Shown here: positions 8,717 through 16,657 of the stretch, in pieces
Layout: the number at the start of each line of letters is the position of its first letter
Position numbering within the stretch: the first letter of the stretch is position 1
Origin: Saccharopolyspora indica
GTDB lineage: Bacteria; Actinomycetota; Actinomycetes; Mycobacteriales; Pseudonocardiaceae
NCBI RefSeq assembly: GCF_027853965.1
Contig: NZ_JAQGLB010000006.1
Location: forward strand, 310,001 to 374,000
Direction: 5' to 3'
DNA: 64,000 bases
Program-made: the position numbers and the translations under genes
The notes under the pieces: model-generated
Seen by the model: the letters and a program-made list of their open reading frames with translations, nothing else
Database searches by the model: none
Told to the model about the DNA's origin: nothing

Positions 8717-8850
8717 TTGACTGCTCCCCTGTCTGAAGGCGGGGGTTCTTCATCCCGCCGCGTTCGGCGTAGTGGGGATTTCTGGCTCAGGCAGCCTTCC
8801 CGCGTTGCACGCGGGAAGGACTTCCACCATCAACACCAGCCGGGTACAGA
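8717..8850 (-). ncRNA. Probable omega RNA / right-end RNA of the TnpB element
   Basis: In IS200/IS605 elements the guide (omega) RNA is read through the 3' end of tnpB into the right end. Here this would be the last codons of tnpB plus about 70 bases with a hairpin (CCCC-loop-GGGG) ending at TCAA. Its guide part would read AKR sequence starting CAGGCGCACCGG. This is inferred by position and known family behaviour; no transcript evidence exists in the sequence. Confidence 0.4.
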
Positions 8851-9986
8851 CCAGCCCGGACCAGCATCACGCGCGCGGAGTTCTTGTCCCTCGGGGACTC
8901 CGCTCCGCACGCGATGCAGGTGTAAGTACGTTCTGACAGCGGCAAGCGGTGCTTGGCTCTCACACCACACTGCGCGCAGTCCATCGTCGTGTACTTCGGA
9001 TCGACAAGCCGCAGGTCTCGGCCGTGCTTGCGGGCCTGATCGATCAACGCGGCTTTGGTCGCGCCGATAGCAGCATCAGCAGCTTTACGGGCCATCGTGG
9101 TCTTAGCGAGGAACTTCGGGCGGAAATCCTCCACCGCGATCGCATCGTGGTCGCCCACCACGCGCTTAGCCCACTTCCGCGCGTCATCCTGTCGCTGCCG
9201 GGCGACTTTCTTCGCCAGCTTCGCCGCCCGCCGCTTCGCCGCACGGTAACCCTTGGTCTGCGGCTTGTTCTTCGGACGCACCCGGCGAGCCATCTGCCGC
9301 TGGTAGCGCGCGAGCTTCCTCGCCGCGTTCTTGCCGTGCTGCGCGTGCGGCAAGTCGTAGTCGCCGTCGGTGGTGGTAGCGGTCTCGGTCACACCCCAGT
9401 CGACACCGATCACACGGCCGGTTCCTGGCAGCGCCTCGACCTCGGTGGCGACAACGAACGAGCAGTACCAGTGCCCGATGTTGTCCTGGTAGACACGCAC
9501 CGATGACGGTTCGCAAGGCAGGTCACGCGACCACACCACTGTGAGCTCAACACCGCCCGCCACCTGCAAGCGACCGTCCTTGATGCGGAAACTACGCTTG
9601 GTGTAATTCAAACTCGGCAGCGAACCGCGCCTTTTCTTCGATTTGGGCATCCCGGCGCGCCGCCCGACCGGCAAACGGGCCTTGATGTCCTTCAACGCCT
9701 TCGCGCGCGACTTGGCGAAGTCACGGATGATCTGCTGCTGCGGAACCGACGCGCCCTCGCGCAGCCACGAGTTGTGCGCGCGAGCCTCGGTCAGCATCCT
9801 GTCCAGCGCCGCCGGACCGCAGCTCTCGCCATCCCGGTGGGCCTTGCGGGACCGTGCGACGCATTCGTTCCAGATCCACCGACACCGACCCCACTCGGCA
9901 GCGAGCGCCTTCGCGGCGGTTACCGACACGCGCAGGCGATACGTGTACCGGGCGTTGCCGATTCTCGCACCCTGCCGTGCCGCCAT
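8787..9986 (-). CDS. tnpB: RNA-guided endonuclease TnpB
   Basis: The 399-aa protein has the N-terminal OrfB helix-turn-helix part (WGRCRWIWNECV), a basic central region and a split RuvC nuclease with all three acidic residues: D196 in VIGVDWGVTE, E286 in AIAVEDFRP and D367 in SPRDKNSAR. A CxxC...CxxC zinc ribbon (C337, C340, C357, C360) lies between the last two. It therefore looks catalytically intact. TnpB cuts DNA next to a transposon-adjacent motif, guided by an RNA from the element's right end, and so maintains the element. ATG 9986 gives the usual N-terminus; an in-frame GTG 9 bases upstream is an alternative. No tnpA is present. Confidence 0.92.
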   Translation of the reverse strand: MAARQGARIGNARYTYRLRVSVTAAKALAAEWGRCRWIWNECVARSRKAHRDGESCGPAALDRMLTEARAHNSWLREGASVPQQQIIRDFAKSRAKALKDIKARLPVGRRAGMPKSKKRRGSLPSLNYTKRSFRIKDGRLQVAGGVELTVVWSRDLPCEPSSVRVYQDNIGHWYCSFVVATEVEALPGTGRVIGVDWGVTETATTTDGDYDLPHAQHGKNAARKLARYQRQMARRVRPKNKPQTKGYRAAKRRAAKLAKKVARQRQDDARKWAKRVVGDHDAIAVEDFRPKFLAKTTMARKAADAAIGATKAALIDQARKHGRDLRLVDPKYTTMDCAQCGVRAKHRLPLSERTYTCIACGAESPRDKNSARVMLVRAGLYPAGVDGGSPSRVQRGKAA

Positions 9987-10272
9987 GCCGATCACCGTAT
10001 CGAAGCTGGCCAACAGCCTCAAAAGGAGTCTCGTCGCGGATGCTGCGCAAAGAGTTCGAAGAACTCCGGTTCGCCTACCGGAAAGTCCTCCGGCTCTGGT
10101 CCGGCTCGTACTTCGCCGGGCCAGCCGGAGGTGCACCGATCTCGGCGGTACGTCACTACATCAAGCAGCAAACCCGACCCATGGTGCAACCGCTGAGCGC
10201 AACAGGCAGGAAGTTGACGCGTTCCCTCCCCGCCCTATAGGACTGGGCATTCGCGCTACGTTCTTCCGGTAG

Positions 10273-10336
10273 TCCAGTTTCCGTACGCGATCTCACTGGT
10301 CACCAGACCGCTGCGGCCGAGATGGCGCAACTCCAT
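10273..10336 (-). pseudogene. Aldo/keto reductase, N-terminal fragment
   Basis: From ATG 10336 on the minus strand the first 21 codons read MELRHLGRSGLVTSEI then AYGNW, the standard N-terminus of the same AKR family whose C-terminus lies at 8069-8716. The frame then runs into element sequence and stops at 10256. Orientation and order match a single gene interrupted by the TnpB element. Confidence 0.8.
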
Positions 10337-10410
10337 GGTTGCTCCGTTCGACGAATCGTCCGCGGAACCGCCGATGCGGTCCCGCGGACGAGTATGGCCG
10401 TTCTCGCGAG

Positions 10411-10605
10411 TCACGTATCGATCGCGTCGATCGCGCGTGCGTGGTGCATGGTGGCGTGGAGGCTGCTCAGCAGCGCGAGGGCGTGAGCGCTGGGCGAGGC
10501 GGGCTCGGCGTGGTAGGTGATCAGTTGTTGGCTGGGGGTGCTGCGCACGTCGAATGCCTGGTAGATGAGGGTGAGCGGGCCGACGTCGGGGTGCACGAGG
10601 TGCCG
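10411..10605 (-). pseudogene. Fragment of an XRE-family regulator with MmyB-like domain (C-terminus)
   Basis: About 65 residues, including [19 protein letters not shown] and QQLITYHAEPASPSAHALAL followed by a stop at 10411, match the last part of the MmyB-like ligand-binding domain found at the C-terminus of actinomycete helix-turn-helix regulators (pattern HPxVGxLxLxYExL...PGQxLxxYxAxPGSPSxEAL). No HTH part is found upstream: the frame meets an oppositely oriented SDR tail near 10606. It is a remnant. Confidence 0.6.
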
Positions 10606-10717
10606 CGCGGGCAACCCCGCCGAGATCGCTCCCGCGATGCTCTTCCTGGCCAGCGACGAATCCTCGTTCGTCACCGGGGCCGAGCTCGTCGTCGACGGCG
10701 GACTCACCGCGCACTGA
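10601..10717 (+). pseudogene. Fragment of a short-chain dehydrogenase/reductase (C-terminus)
   Basis: On the plus strand the frame reads [19 protein letters not shown] then [16 protein letters not shown] and stops at 10717. This is the invariant C-terminal end of classical SDRs (P-E-E-I-A ... [12 protein letters not shown] ... DGG). No Rossmann or YxxxK part precedes it; the frame before about 10600 belongs to the antisense MmyB-like fragment. Only about 35 residues remain. Confidence 0.75.
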
Positions 10718-10825
10718 CGGCCCGGGAGGATCGCTCCCGGCACGGTTCGGTCGCCGAGAGCGATCCGCCGGTGTGGTGAGCAGACCGCTCGTCCCGCCCT
10801 GCGCGACGAGGGCCGGAACACGCGC

Positions 10826-11635
10826 TCAGGCGACGTTCTTCTCCAGCAGTTCGACGTAGCGGTCCAGCTGGTGGTCCCGGACGCCGTCGGCAGCGGGCGC
10901 GAACGGATCGCTGGTGGCCCCCTTGAAGCGGTCGACCAGCCCGCCGGCGACGGTCATCCGCTCGCGCAGCTTCCCGTCGGCGTCGAAGTAGCGGATGTCG
11001 GCCACGTGGTGGAACGGCTCGGGCGGCAGCTGCGCGACCACGTCGTTGTTGTTGACGAACCGGAACACCCGCGAGGGGAAGGCCTCGTCGTAGGGCCCGG
11101 CCAGGAACCGGTCGCAGGTGCGCGGCTGGCCGAAGGTGTACACGCCGTCCGGCAGCAGCTGCGGGTCTTCGAAGTACATCCGGGCCGAGGCGAGCATGGC
11201 CAGCGCCCCGCCGAGGCTGTGCCCGGTGAACCACAGGGTCTGCCCGGCGTCCCGGAACCGCTGCACCGCATCGCGCACCTGCGGGTAGACCGAGTCGAGC
11301 GCCCGGCTGAACCCCTGGTGGACCAGCCCCTTGCCCGCCGGGCCCGGGGCGACCAGCGCGTTGGCGTCGGACAGCCAGTCCTTGATCTTCGCGGGTTCGG
11401 TGCCGCGGAAGGCCACGACGATCATCCGGTCGCTGCCCGCCGCGTAGGCCTGGGTGTCCTCGATCGGGAAGGAGGCGTCGAGCTCGGCGTGGAAGTACTC
11501 GCACCGGTCGAAACCCCAATCCCGCGCGGTGTCGCGGATCGTCGCTTCGTCGGAGTAGGCGAGCTGGGCCGCCCTGGCCAGCCAGTACGCGTGCGGCAGC
11601 TGGTAATCGGTCACGGTGTGGTCGAACGCGGACAT
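10826..11635 (-). CDS. Class 3 (fungal-type) lipase family protein
   Basis: The 269-aa alpha/beta-hydrolase has the nucleophile elbow FTGHSLGGALAMLAS (Ser near residue 138) preceded by VVAFRGTEPAKIKDW, the oxyanion segment of PF01764 lipases, and a downstream FVNNNDVVAQLPP that supplies the acidic residue, with His in FHHVAD. No signal peptide is seen from the chosen ATG 11635, which is the first residue of a conserved N-terminus (YQLPHAYWLARAAQLAYSDE). It probably hydrolyses acylglycerols or esters in the cell. It stands alone between the decay zone and a nucleoside hydrolase gene. Confidence 0.85.
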   Translation of the reverse strand: MSAFDHTVTDYQLPHAYWLARAAQLAYSDEATIRDTARDWGFDRCEYFHAELDASFPIEDTQAYAAGSDRMIVVAFRGTEPAKIKDWLSDANALVAPGPAGKGLVHQGFSRALDSVYPQVRDAVQRFRDAGQTLWFTGHSLGGALAMLASARMYFEDPQLLPDGVYTFGQPRTCDRFLAGPYDEAFPSRVFRFVNNNDVVAQLPPEPFHHVADIRYFDADGKLRERMTVAGGLVDRFKGATSDPFAPAADGVRDHQLDRYVELLEKNVA

Positions 11636-11772
11636 CGTGGGCCCTCCCGAACCGGTCGTGGGAATGGCGCTGCGGCGCCTTTCGCGACTATGGCAAGCAG
11701 CGCCGCAGCCCATCCGCCCGGTCACCGGAAGGGCGGTCCCCCACGACCTGTTCGGGGAACGCCTGCGAGGGG

Positions 11773-12726
11773 TCAGGAGGTGACGTCGCGGGCGAAGGTG
11801 CTCAGGAGGAGTTCGTTGAGCAGGTCCGCGTTCGCGTCGAGCGCGACGTGCGCGTTCGGCTCCAGCTCGGTGTCGGGGCGCGTGTCGATGACGGTCCGGC
11901 CCACGGTGAGCGGGCTCGCGGTCTCCACCGCGACGGGCAGGTGCCGGGTGGAGATCACCTCCGGCGCGACGAGGTAGGCGGTGCACACCACGTCGTGCAC
12001 CGGTGCCGCGCCGACCGTGGTGTGCTCGTAGGCGCCGATCCGGCGCGTGATGAACCGCGCCGCGGCCGTTCCGGCCGGGGTGCCCAGGGCGTCGAGCGCG
12101 TCGCAGGTCCGCTGCGGGATCAGGGCCCGGTGGGTCGCGTCGAGCGTCACGAGGGTGCGGCGGGTGAACCCGGCGGAGAAGACGACGCTCGCCGCTTCCG
12201 GATCGGCCCAGATGTTGAACTCGGCGGACGCGGAGACGTTGCTGACGGCGTGGCCACCGCCCATCACGACCAGCTCGTCGACCGCGCCGGCCACCGACGG
12301 GTCGACGGCGAGCGCGGTGGCGATGTTGCTCAGCGGACCGACGGCCACCAGCGTGATCGGCTCGGTGGTCGCGCGCAGGGTCTCCACCAGGTACTCGATC
12401 GCTCCGGTGGCCTGCGCGGCGGTGCTCGGTTCCGGGATCGGCAGCGCGGTGCCGTGCGGGTCGTTGTCGTCGTCCTGCTCGAAGTGCTTGCCGCCGGGAA
12501 AGCCGAACCGGGCGATCGGGTGCGGTACGCCGGGGTGCACCGGTATGTCCGGGCGGCCGATCCAGTCCAGCACGCGCAGCGTGTTGTCCGTGGTGTTCGC
12601 CAGGGCGACGTTGCCGTTGACCGTGGTGATGCCGAGCAGGTCGAGCTCGGGGTGCAGCGCGGCGAACATGATCGCCACCGCGTCGTCGGTGCCGGTGTCG
12701 ACGTCGAGGATGATCTTGCGGCCCAT
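11773..12726 (-). CDS. Inosine-uridine preferring nucleoside hydrolase family protein
   Basis: The 317-aa protein begins MGRKIILDVDTGTDDAVAI, the calcium-binding aspartate cluster of IU-nucleoside hydrolases, and carries VAVGPLSNIA near residue 130, FNIWADPEAA near 175 and APVHDVV near 250, all family hallmarks. The enzyme cleaves the N-glycosidic bond of ribonucleosides for purine/pyrimidine salvage. An upstream in-frame ATG (12753) exists, but the site GAGAGGAG just before 12726 and the conserved N-terminus fix the start. It probably acts in the cytoplasm. A tyrosine phosphatase-like gene lies upstream on the same strand. Confidence 0.9.
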   Translation of the reverse strand: MGRKIILDVDTGTDDAVAIMFAALHPELDLLGITTVNGNVALANTTDNTLRVLDWIGRPDIPVHPGVPHPIARFGFPGGKHFEQDDDNDPHGTALPIPEPSTAAQATGAIEYLVETLRATTEPITLVAVGPLSNIATALAVDPSVAGAVDELVVMGGGHAVSNVSASAEFNIWADPEAASVVFSAGFTRRTLVTLDATHRALIPQRTCDALDALGTPAGTAAARFITRRIGAYEHTTVGAAPVHDVVCTAYLVAPEVISTRHLPVAVETASPLTVGRTVIDTRPDTELEPNAHVALDANADLLNELLLSTFARDVTS

Positions 12727-12825
12727 CCGGGGCTCCTCTCGCTCAGCGACCACCGGTGTCCTCAGTGGACATAGGTGGTCGCGGGATGTTCTCGTGCAGG
12801 CCGGTGCGTGCCGTCACCGGACCGA

Positions 12826-13260
12826 TCAGATCGGCGCGTACCCGGCCGCGTAGCGCTTCTGCCAAGGCGTTTCGACCGCGTGGCGGTCGTAGTGGGCGCG
12901 GACGTAGGCGACCGCCTCCGCGGCCGGCACTCCGTCGATGACCGCCAGGCACGCCAGTGCCGTGCCCGTCCGGCCCCGGCCACCGCCGCAGGCGAGCTCC
13001 ACCCGCTCGTGCTCGGCGCGCTCCCAAGCCTCGCGGAACACCTGGCGGGCGTTCTCCCGGTCGGCGGGCAGGCGGAAGTCCGGCCAGCGCAGCCACCGGC
13101 TCTCCCACGCCACCGCAGGCGGCTGCTTGCCGAGCAGGTAGACCCCGAAGTCCGGCTGCGGCCCAGCAGGCAGCGGCTTGCGCAGGGCGCGCCCGCGGAC
13201 CGAACGACCGGACGGGAGCTGGAGCACGCCGGGCGCGGCCGGATCCCACAACTCGATCAT
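12826..13260 (-). CDS. Small protein-tyrosine/dual-specificity phosphatase-like protein
   Basis: The 144-aa protein has the phosphatase loop CGGGRGRTG (C91 nucleophile, R97) in the order C-x5-R-T, and a WPDF motif at 60-63 whose Asp would be the general acid. The residue before the Cys is Ala, not the usual His of HCx5R, which should raise the Cys pKa. Such small PTPs remove phosphate from tyrosine, phosphoinositides or nucleotides. ATG 13260 opens a compact N-terminus (MIELWDP). The target is unknown. Confidence 0.75.
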   Translation of the reverse strand: MIELWDPAAPGVLQLPSGRSVRGRALRKPLPAGPQPDFGVYLLGKQPPAVAWESRWLRWPDFRLPADRENARQVFREAWERAEHERVELACGGGRGRTGTALACLAVIDGVPAAEAVAYVRAHYDRHAVETPWQKRYAAGYAPI

Positions 13261-13358
13261 GCCCTCAACCCTACGCGCGGGCGGAACCCGGTCGCGCGGC
13301 GCCGAACAGCGGTGGGGCACCCTGGGAGCGGACGATCCGGCGGTGAAGGGATGGCGGT

Positions 13359-14126
13359 ATGGACCAGGACGGCCTCGCGGGCAAGGTCGCGCTGGTGACC
13401 GGCGCGAGCGGCGGCATCGGCAGCGGGATCGCCCGCCGGTTCGCTCAGGCCGGCGCCCAGGTGGTGGTCCAGTACCACCGGGACGAGGCGGGCGCGGACG
13501 AGGTCGTCGGCGCCGTCGAATCGGCGGGCGGCAGCGCCGTGGCCACCCAGGCCGACCTCCGCTCCCCCGAGGGCGCCGAGCACGTCGTGCGAGCCGCTCT
13601 CGACGCTTTCGGGCGCTTGGACGCCGCAGTGCTCAACGCGGGCGTCCAGCCGGTCCAGCCGCTGGCCGAGATGTCGCTCGCCGACTTCCGCGCGGTGCAG
13701 GAGTCCAATGTGGACGCCACCTTCCTCGTGCTGCAAGCGGCCCGCCGCGCGATGTCCGGGCAGCAGGACGGCGGCGCGGTGGTCGCCATCGGCTCGATCG
13801 TCGGGAACCAGCCCAAACCGGGCTCGGCGCACTACGCGGTGTCCAAAGCCGCGGTCGGCATGCTCGTGCGCTCGGCGGCGCTGGAGTTCGCGCCCGACGG
13901 GATCCGCGTCAACCTGGTCTCCCCCGGCCTGGTGGAACGGCCGGAGATCCGCTCGGCCTGGCCGGAAGGCGTGACGGCGTGGGAGACCGGCAACCCCATC
14001 GGCAGGCTCGGGCGGCCCACCGACGTCGCGGACGCCTGCCTGTTCCTCTGCGGCCCGGCCAGCAGCTGGATCACCGGGCAGGAACTGGTCGTCGACGGCG
14101 GCGCCTCGGTCCGCCCGACCTGGTGA
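13359..14126 (+). CDS. Short-chain dehydrogenase/reductase (3-oxoacyl-ACP reductase-like)
   Basis: The 255-aa classical SDR has the NAD(P) motif TGASGGIGSGIA (residues 14-25), NAG near 92, a catalytic Ser in SIVGN and YAVSK (Tyr-Lys) near 160-165, and the C-terminal GQELVVDGG. It reduces a ketone or oxidises an alcohol; the family level suggests FabG-like or sugar/steroid dehydrogenase chemistry, but the substrate cannot be named. It lies 13 bases before the cupin gene in the same direction, so the two are probably co-transcribed. Confidence 0.85.
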   Translation: MDQDGLAGKVALVTGASGGIGSGIARRFAQAGAQVVVQYHRDEAGADEVVGAVESAGGSAVATQADLRSPEGAEHVVRAALDAFGRLDAAVLNAGVQPVQPLAEMSLADFRAVQESNVDATFLVLQAARRAMSGQQDGGAVVAIGSIVGNQPKPGSAHYAVSKAAVGMLVRSAALEFAPDGIRVNLVSPGLVERPEIRSAWPEGVTAWETGNPIGRLGRPTDVADACLFLCGPASSWITGQELVVDGGASVRPTW

Positions 14127-14139
14127 GCGGGAGGAACCC

Positions 14140-14736
14140 ATGAGCAGCAGCCCCGACCCCGACCGCACCTCAGGGGACCGAGACGCAACCCGGCCACGAG
14201 AAACCGCACAACGCGACATCGCCCCCGAACGCGACCACCACTGCGAACCGCGGAGAGGCGGTACCGGCCTGCCCGGCGGGGACGATCCTGCGGTCGGGCA
14301 CGCCCTGATCGGGCGGCTCGGCCTGGAGCCGCTGGAGGGCGAGGGCGGGCACGTGCGGCGGATGTACGCCGACGACAACATGTCCTCGGCGATCTACCTG
14401 ATGATCGCGCCCGACTTCTCCGCCCTGCACCGGCTCGACACCCCGGAGGTCTACCACTGGCAGGGCGGTGCACCGGTGCGGATGCTGGTGCTGGATCCGG
14501 ACGGCAGCAGCCGCCGGGTGGTCCTGGGCCCGGACCTCGAAGCCGGTCAGGTGCTGCAGACCGTCGTCCCGGCCGGTTCCTGGCAGGGTTCCCGCCCGGA
14601 GGGCGCGTGGTCGCTGCTCGGCCTCACCCTCGCCCCGCCGTTCCGGTTCGACGGCTTCGCCCTGGGAACTCGCGCCGAACTCCGCGACGGCTGGCCCGGA
14701 GCCGCCGCCGAGATCGACGAGCTGACCCGCGGCTGA
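14140..14736 (+). CDS. Cupin_5 (DUF985) family protein with repeat-derived N-terminal extension
   Basis: The 198-aa protein carries the DUF985 cupin from about residue 54 (ALIGRLGLEPLEGEGG...), with SAIYLMIAPDFSALHRL, VYHWQGGAP and VVPAGSWQGSRP strands typical of the family, which has a sugar-epimerase-like beta-barrel of unknown function. The first 50 residues are low-complexity and charged and are encoded largely by a copy of a 90-bp dispersed repeat (14173-14261) lying in frame. ATG 14140 has a perfect GGAGG site at 14131-14135, so translation seems to run through the repeat. The SDR gene is 13 bases upstream. Confidence 0.75.
   Translation: MSSSPDPDRTSGDRDATRPRETAQRDIAPERDHHCEPRRGGTGLPGGDDPAVGHALIGRLGLEPLEGEGGHVRRMYADDNMSSAIYLMIAPDFSALHRLDTPEVYHWQGGAPVRMLVLDPDGSSRRVVLGPDLEAGQVLQTVVPAGSWQGSRPEGAWSLLGLTLAPPFRFDGFALGTRAELRDGWPGAAAEIDELTRG
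14173..14261 (-). repeat. Dispersed repeat copy 1 (about 90 bp), inside the cupin gene
   Basis: Read on the minus strand this segment matches 18433-18522 on the plus strand at roughly 80-85 percent identity, sharing blocks such as CAGTGGTGGTC, GCGGTTTCTCGTGG and GGGTTGC. It lies in frame within the 5' part of the DUF985 cupin gene without introducing a stop. There is no coding or terminal-repeat signature; its nature is unknown. Confidence 0.7.
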
Positions 14737-14792
14737 CGACAGAGAGCCTGTCCGGCGCAGCCGTCCGCGCAAACCGGCCGCCAACAGGGCTT

Positions 14793-15635
14793 TCAGAGGT
14801 CTACTTCGCCCTGGATGCAGGTGACCGCTGTGCCGCCGACCCAGGTGGTGCCGTCCTCGTCGCGGTCGATCGACACCCGGCCGTCGGCCCCCACCACCGA
14901 GCCCTGCCTCGCGACGTAGTGCGCGGGTGCGCGGTCGGTGTCGATGAGCCACTGCGCGATGCCCGCGTTGAGGCTGCCCGTGACCGGGTCCTCGATCATC
15001 TGCCCGCCGCCGGGGAAGAACGCGCGCACTTCGAACTGGTGCGCCGCGCCCGGCGGGCAGGGCCCCACGACACCCAGCGGCGGGAGCGTCCCGGGCGGGG
15101 TGGGCGCTCGCAGCACCTCGTCCGAGCTGCCGAGCAGGACCGCCACCCAGCCCGGCCCGTTGTCGACCCACTGGGCGTCGCGCAGCTGCCCGGGCGCGAG
15201 TTCGAGCCCGCGCGCGAGCTGCTCGCGCAGCTCCTCCTCGACCGGGCCCTGGCGGATCAGCGGCGGTGCGGCGAAGGCGTACTGCCCGTCGTCCGCGCGC
15301 AGCTCGATGAGCCCGGCCGCGCACTCCTGGACGATCCGCGGCGCAGGCGGGCCCGGTTGCTGGGACAGCCAGGCGTGGCAGCTGCCGAGCGTGGGGTGCC
15401 CGGCGAACGGCAGCTCCTCCGATGCGGTGAAGATCCGCACCCGGTAGTCGGCCTCCGGCCGCGTCGGCGGCAGCAGGAACGTCGTCTCGGAGAGGTTCGT
15501 CCACCGCGCGAACCGCTGCATGACCTCGTCGCTCAGCCCTTCGGCCGCCAGCACCACGGCGAGCGCGTTGCCGCTGCACGAGCCCGATCCGAACACGTCG
15601 ACCTGGGCGAAGGGACGGCGAATGGATGTCGTCAC
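14793..15635 (-). CDS. PhzF family isomerase/epimerase-like protein
   Basis: The 280-aa protein shows the PhzF fold signatures: N-terminal VDVFGSGSCSGNALAVV, the catalytic Glu in NLSETTFL (near residue 49), FTASEELPFAGHPTLG near 75 and EDPVTGSLNAGIAQWL near 218. PhzF isomerises dihydro-3-hydroxyanthranilate in phenazine synthesis, but most genomic homologues lie outside phenazine clusters and have unknown small-molecule substrates. No other phenazine gene is present, so only the family call is made. It converges on the cupin gene. Confidence 0.9.
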   Translation of the reverse strand: MTTSIRRPFAQVDVFGSGSCSGNALAVVLAAEGLSDEVMQRFARWTNLSETTFLLPPTRPEADYRVRIFTASEELPFAGHPTLGSCHAWLSQQPGPPAPRIVQECAAGLIELRADDGQYAFAAPPLIRQGPVEEELREQLARGLELAPGQLRDAQWVDNGPGWVAVLLGSSDEVLRAPTPPGTLPPLGVVGPCPPGAAHQFEVRAFFPGGGQMIEDPVTGSLNAGIAQWLIDTDRAPAHYVARQGSVVGADGRVSIDRDEDGTTWVGGTAVTCIQGEVDL

Positions 15636-15723
15636 GGATCCATCGTCGCAAGTGCCCCGAGATCCGATCGCGACCGGGTGGGCACCGGCGGAAATTCGGT
15701 GGCCCGCCCACAGCCGCGGTCGC

Positions 15724-15729
15724 TAGCCT
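15724..15729 (+). promoter_or_regulatory. -10 hexamer of leaderless methyltransferase gene
   Basis: TAGCCT lies six bases before ATG 15736. This spacing puts the transcription start at the ATG itself, which fits the absence of a ribosome binding site. Confidence 0.45.
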
Positions 15730-15735
15730 CCGGCC

Positions 15736-16620
15736 ATGATCTACGAGCATCCGCTGGCCTACCTGCTGGGGCTTGAGGGCGTGGCGCTGCTGCGCAGCTT
15801 CACCGGGGAGCACGACCGGGAATTCGTGGCCGCGCGGATCGCCGAGATCCGGCGGTTGCTCGACGACGAGTCGCTGGCGGACGCCGCGGTGGAGGTCGAG
15901 CGGGTGGACTCGGTGACCGGCTACCGGGCCTGGTCGCGGACCTACGACGACGGTCGCAACTCGGCGTTCGACTTCGACGAGCCCGCGGTCGGCGCGATCC
16001 TCGACGAGCTGCCCGCCGGTGTCGCGGTGGACGCCGCGTGCGGGACCGGCCGGTTCGCCGAGATCCTGGCCGGGCGCGGCCACCGGGTGATCGGCGTGGA
16101 CAGCTCGCCGGAGATGCTCGCGCGGGCGCGCGAGCGCGTCCCCGCGGGGGAGTTCTCCGTCGGCGAGCTCACCGGTCTGCCGGTCGGCGACGCCGCGGCG
16201 GACCTGGTCGTCTGCGCGCTGGCGCTGACGCACGTGCCGTCGCTGGAGCCGGTGCTCGCCGAGTTCGCCCGGGTGCTGCGCCCCGGAGGGCACCTGGTGA
16301 TCTCGGACATGCACCCGGGCCGGGTGATGTTCGGCTCGATCCCGCCGGTGCGCGATGCGGAGGGCAGGCCGGGACGGCTGGTCAGCCACCGCCACGAGAT
16401 CGGCGACTACCTGCGCACCGCGCTGCCGCTGGGCCTGCACCTGCGCGGCTACGACGAACCGGACCTGCCCGTCCAGCCCGCCCCGTCCGGCCCGGCGCCG
16501 ACGGAGCCGGGGCCGTGGGACTTCTGGCCGTGGTCGCTGGCCGGGATGGTGCCGGAGGCGACCCGCGCGGCCAGCGCGGGCATGCCGGCGATGATGATCT
16601 GGCACTTCCAGCGGAGCTGA
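15736..16620 (+). CDS. Class I SAM-dependent methyltransferase
   Basis: The 294-aa protein has a helical N-terminal part of about 90 residues and a Rossmann methyltransferase core: VAVDAACGTGRFAEIL (motif I near residue 98), VIGVDSSPEMLARARE (motif II), LVVCALALTHVPSLEPVLAE and LRPGGHLVISDMHP. It methylates a small molecule; the substrate is not deducible. The start at ATG 15736 follows a -10 hexamer by six bases, with no Shine-Dalgarno. It is followed 37 bases later by the AI-2E permease gene. Confidence 0.85.
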   Translation: MIYEHPLAYLLGLEGVALLRSFTGEHDREFVAARIAEIRRLLDDESLADAAVEVERVDSVTGYRAWSRTYDDGRNSAFDFDEPAVGAILDELPAGVAVDAACGTGRFAEILAGRGHRVIGVDSSPEMLARARERVPAGEFSVGELTGLPVGDAAADLVVCALALTHVPSLEPVLAEFARVLRPGGHLVISDMHPGRVMFGSIPPVRDAEGRPGRLVSHRHEIGDYLRTALPLGLHLRGYDEPDLPVQPAPSGPAPTEPGPWDFWPWSLAGMVPEATRAASAGMPAMMIWHFQRS

Positions 16621-16657
16621 CCAGGCCGACCACAGTGGACGGTTCGGGCCCGCGCGT

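Larger units (their letters stand above)
8717..10272 (-). mobile_element. IS605-family TnpB-only element inserted in an aldo/keto reductase gene
   Basis: The element contains an intact tnpB and no tnpA. On the minus strand its right end is GGGGAGCAGTCAA, directly followed by the AKR codons CAG GCG CAC CGG, which fixes that border at 8717; a CCCC...GGGG hairpin precedes it, and TCAA is the right-end cleavage type of IS608-like elements. The left border is less sure: AKR coding stops near 10273. Because some 90 AKR codons are missing and IS605 insertions do not remove target DNA, a later deletion on the left side is inferred. Confidence 0.75.

Noticed and set aside
12966-13110. Possible frameshift in the phosphatase-like gene because of many overlapping open frames.
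   Set aside because: The minus frame is continuous and carries both the C-x5-R loop and the WPD motif at proper spacing.
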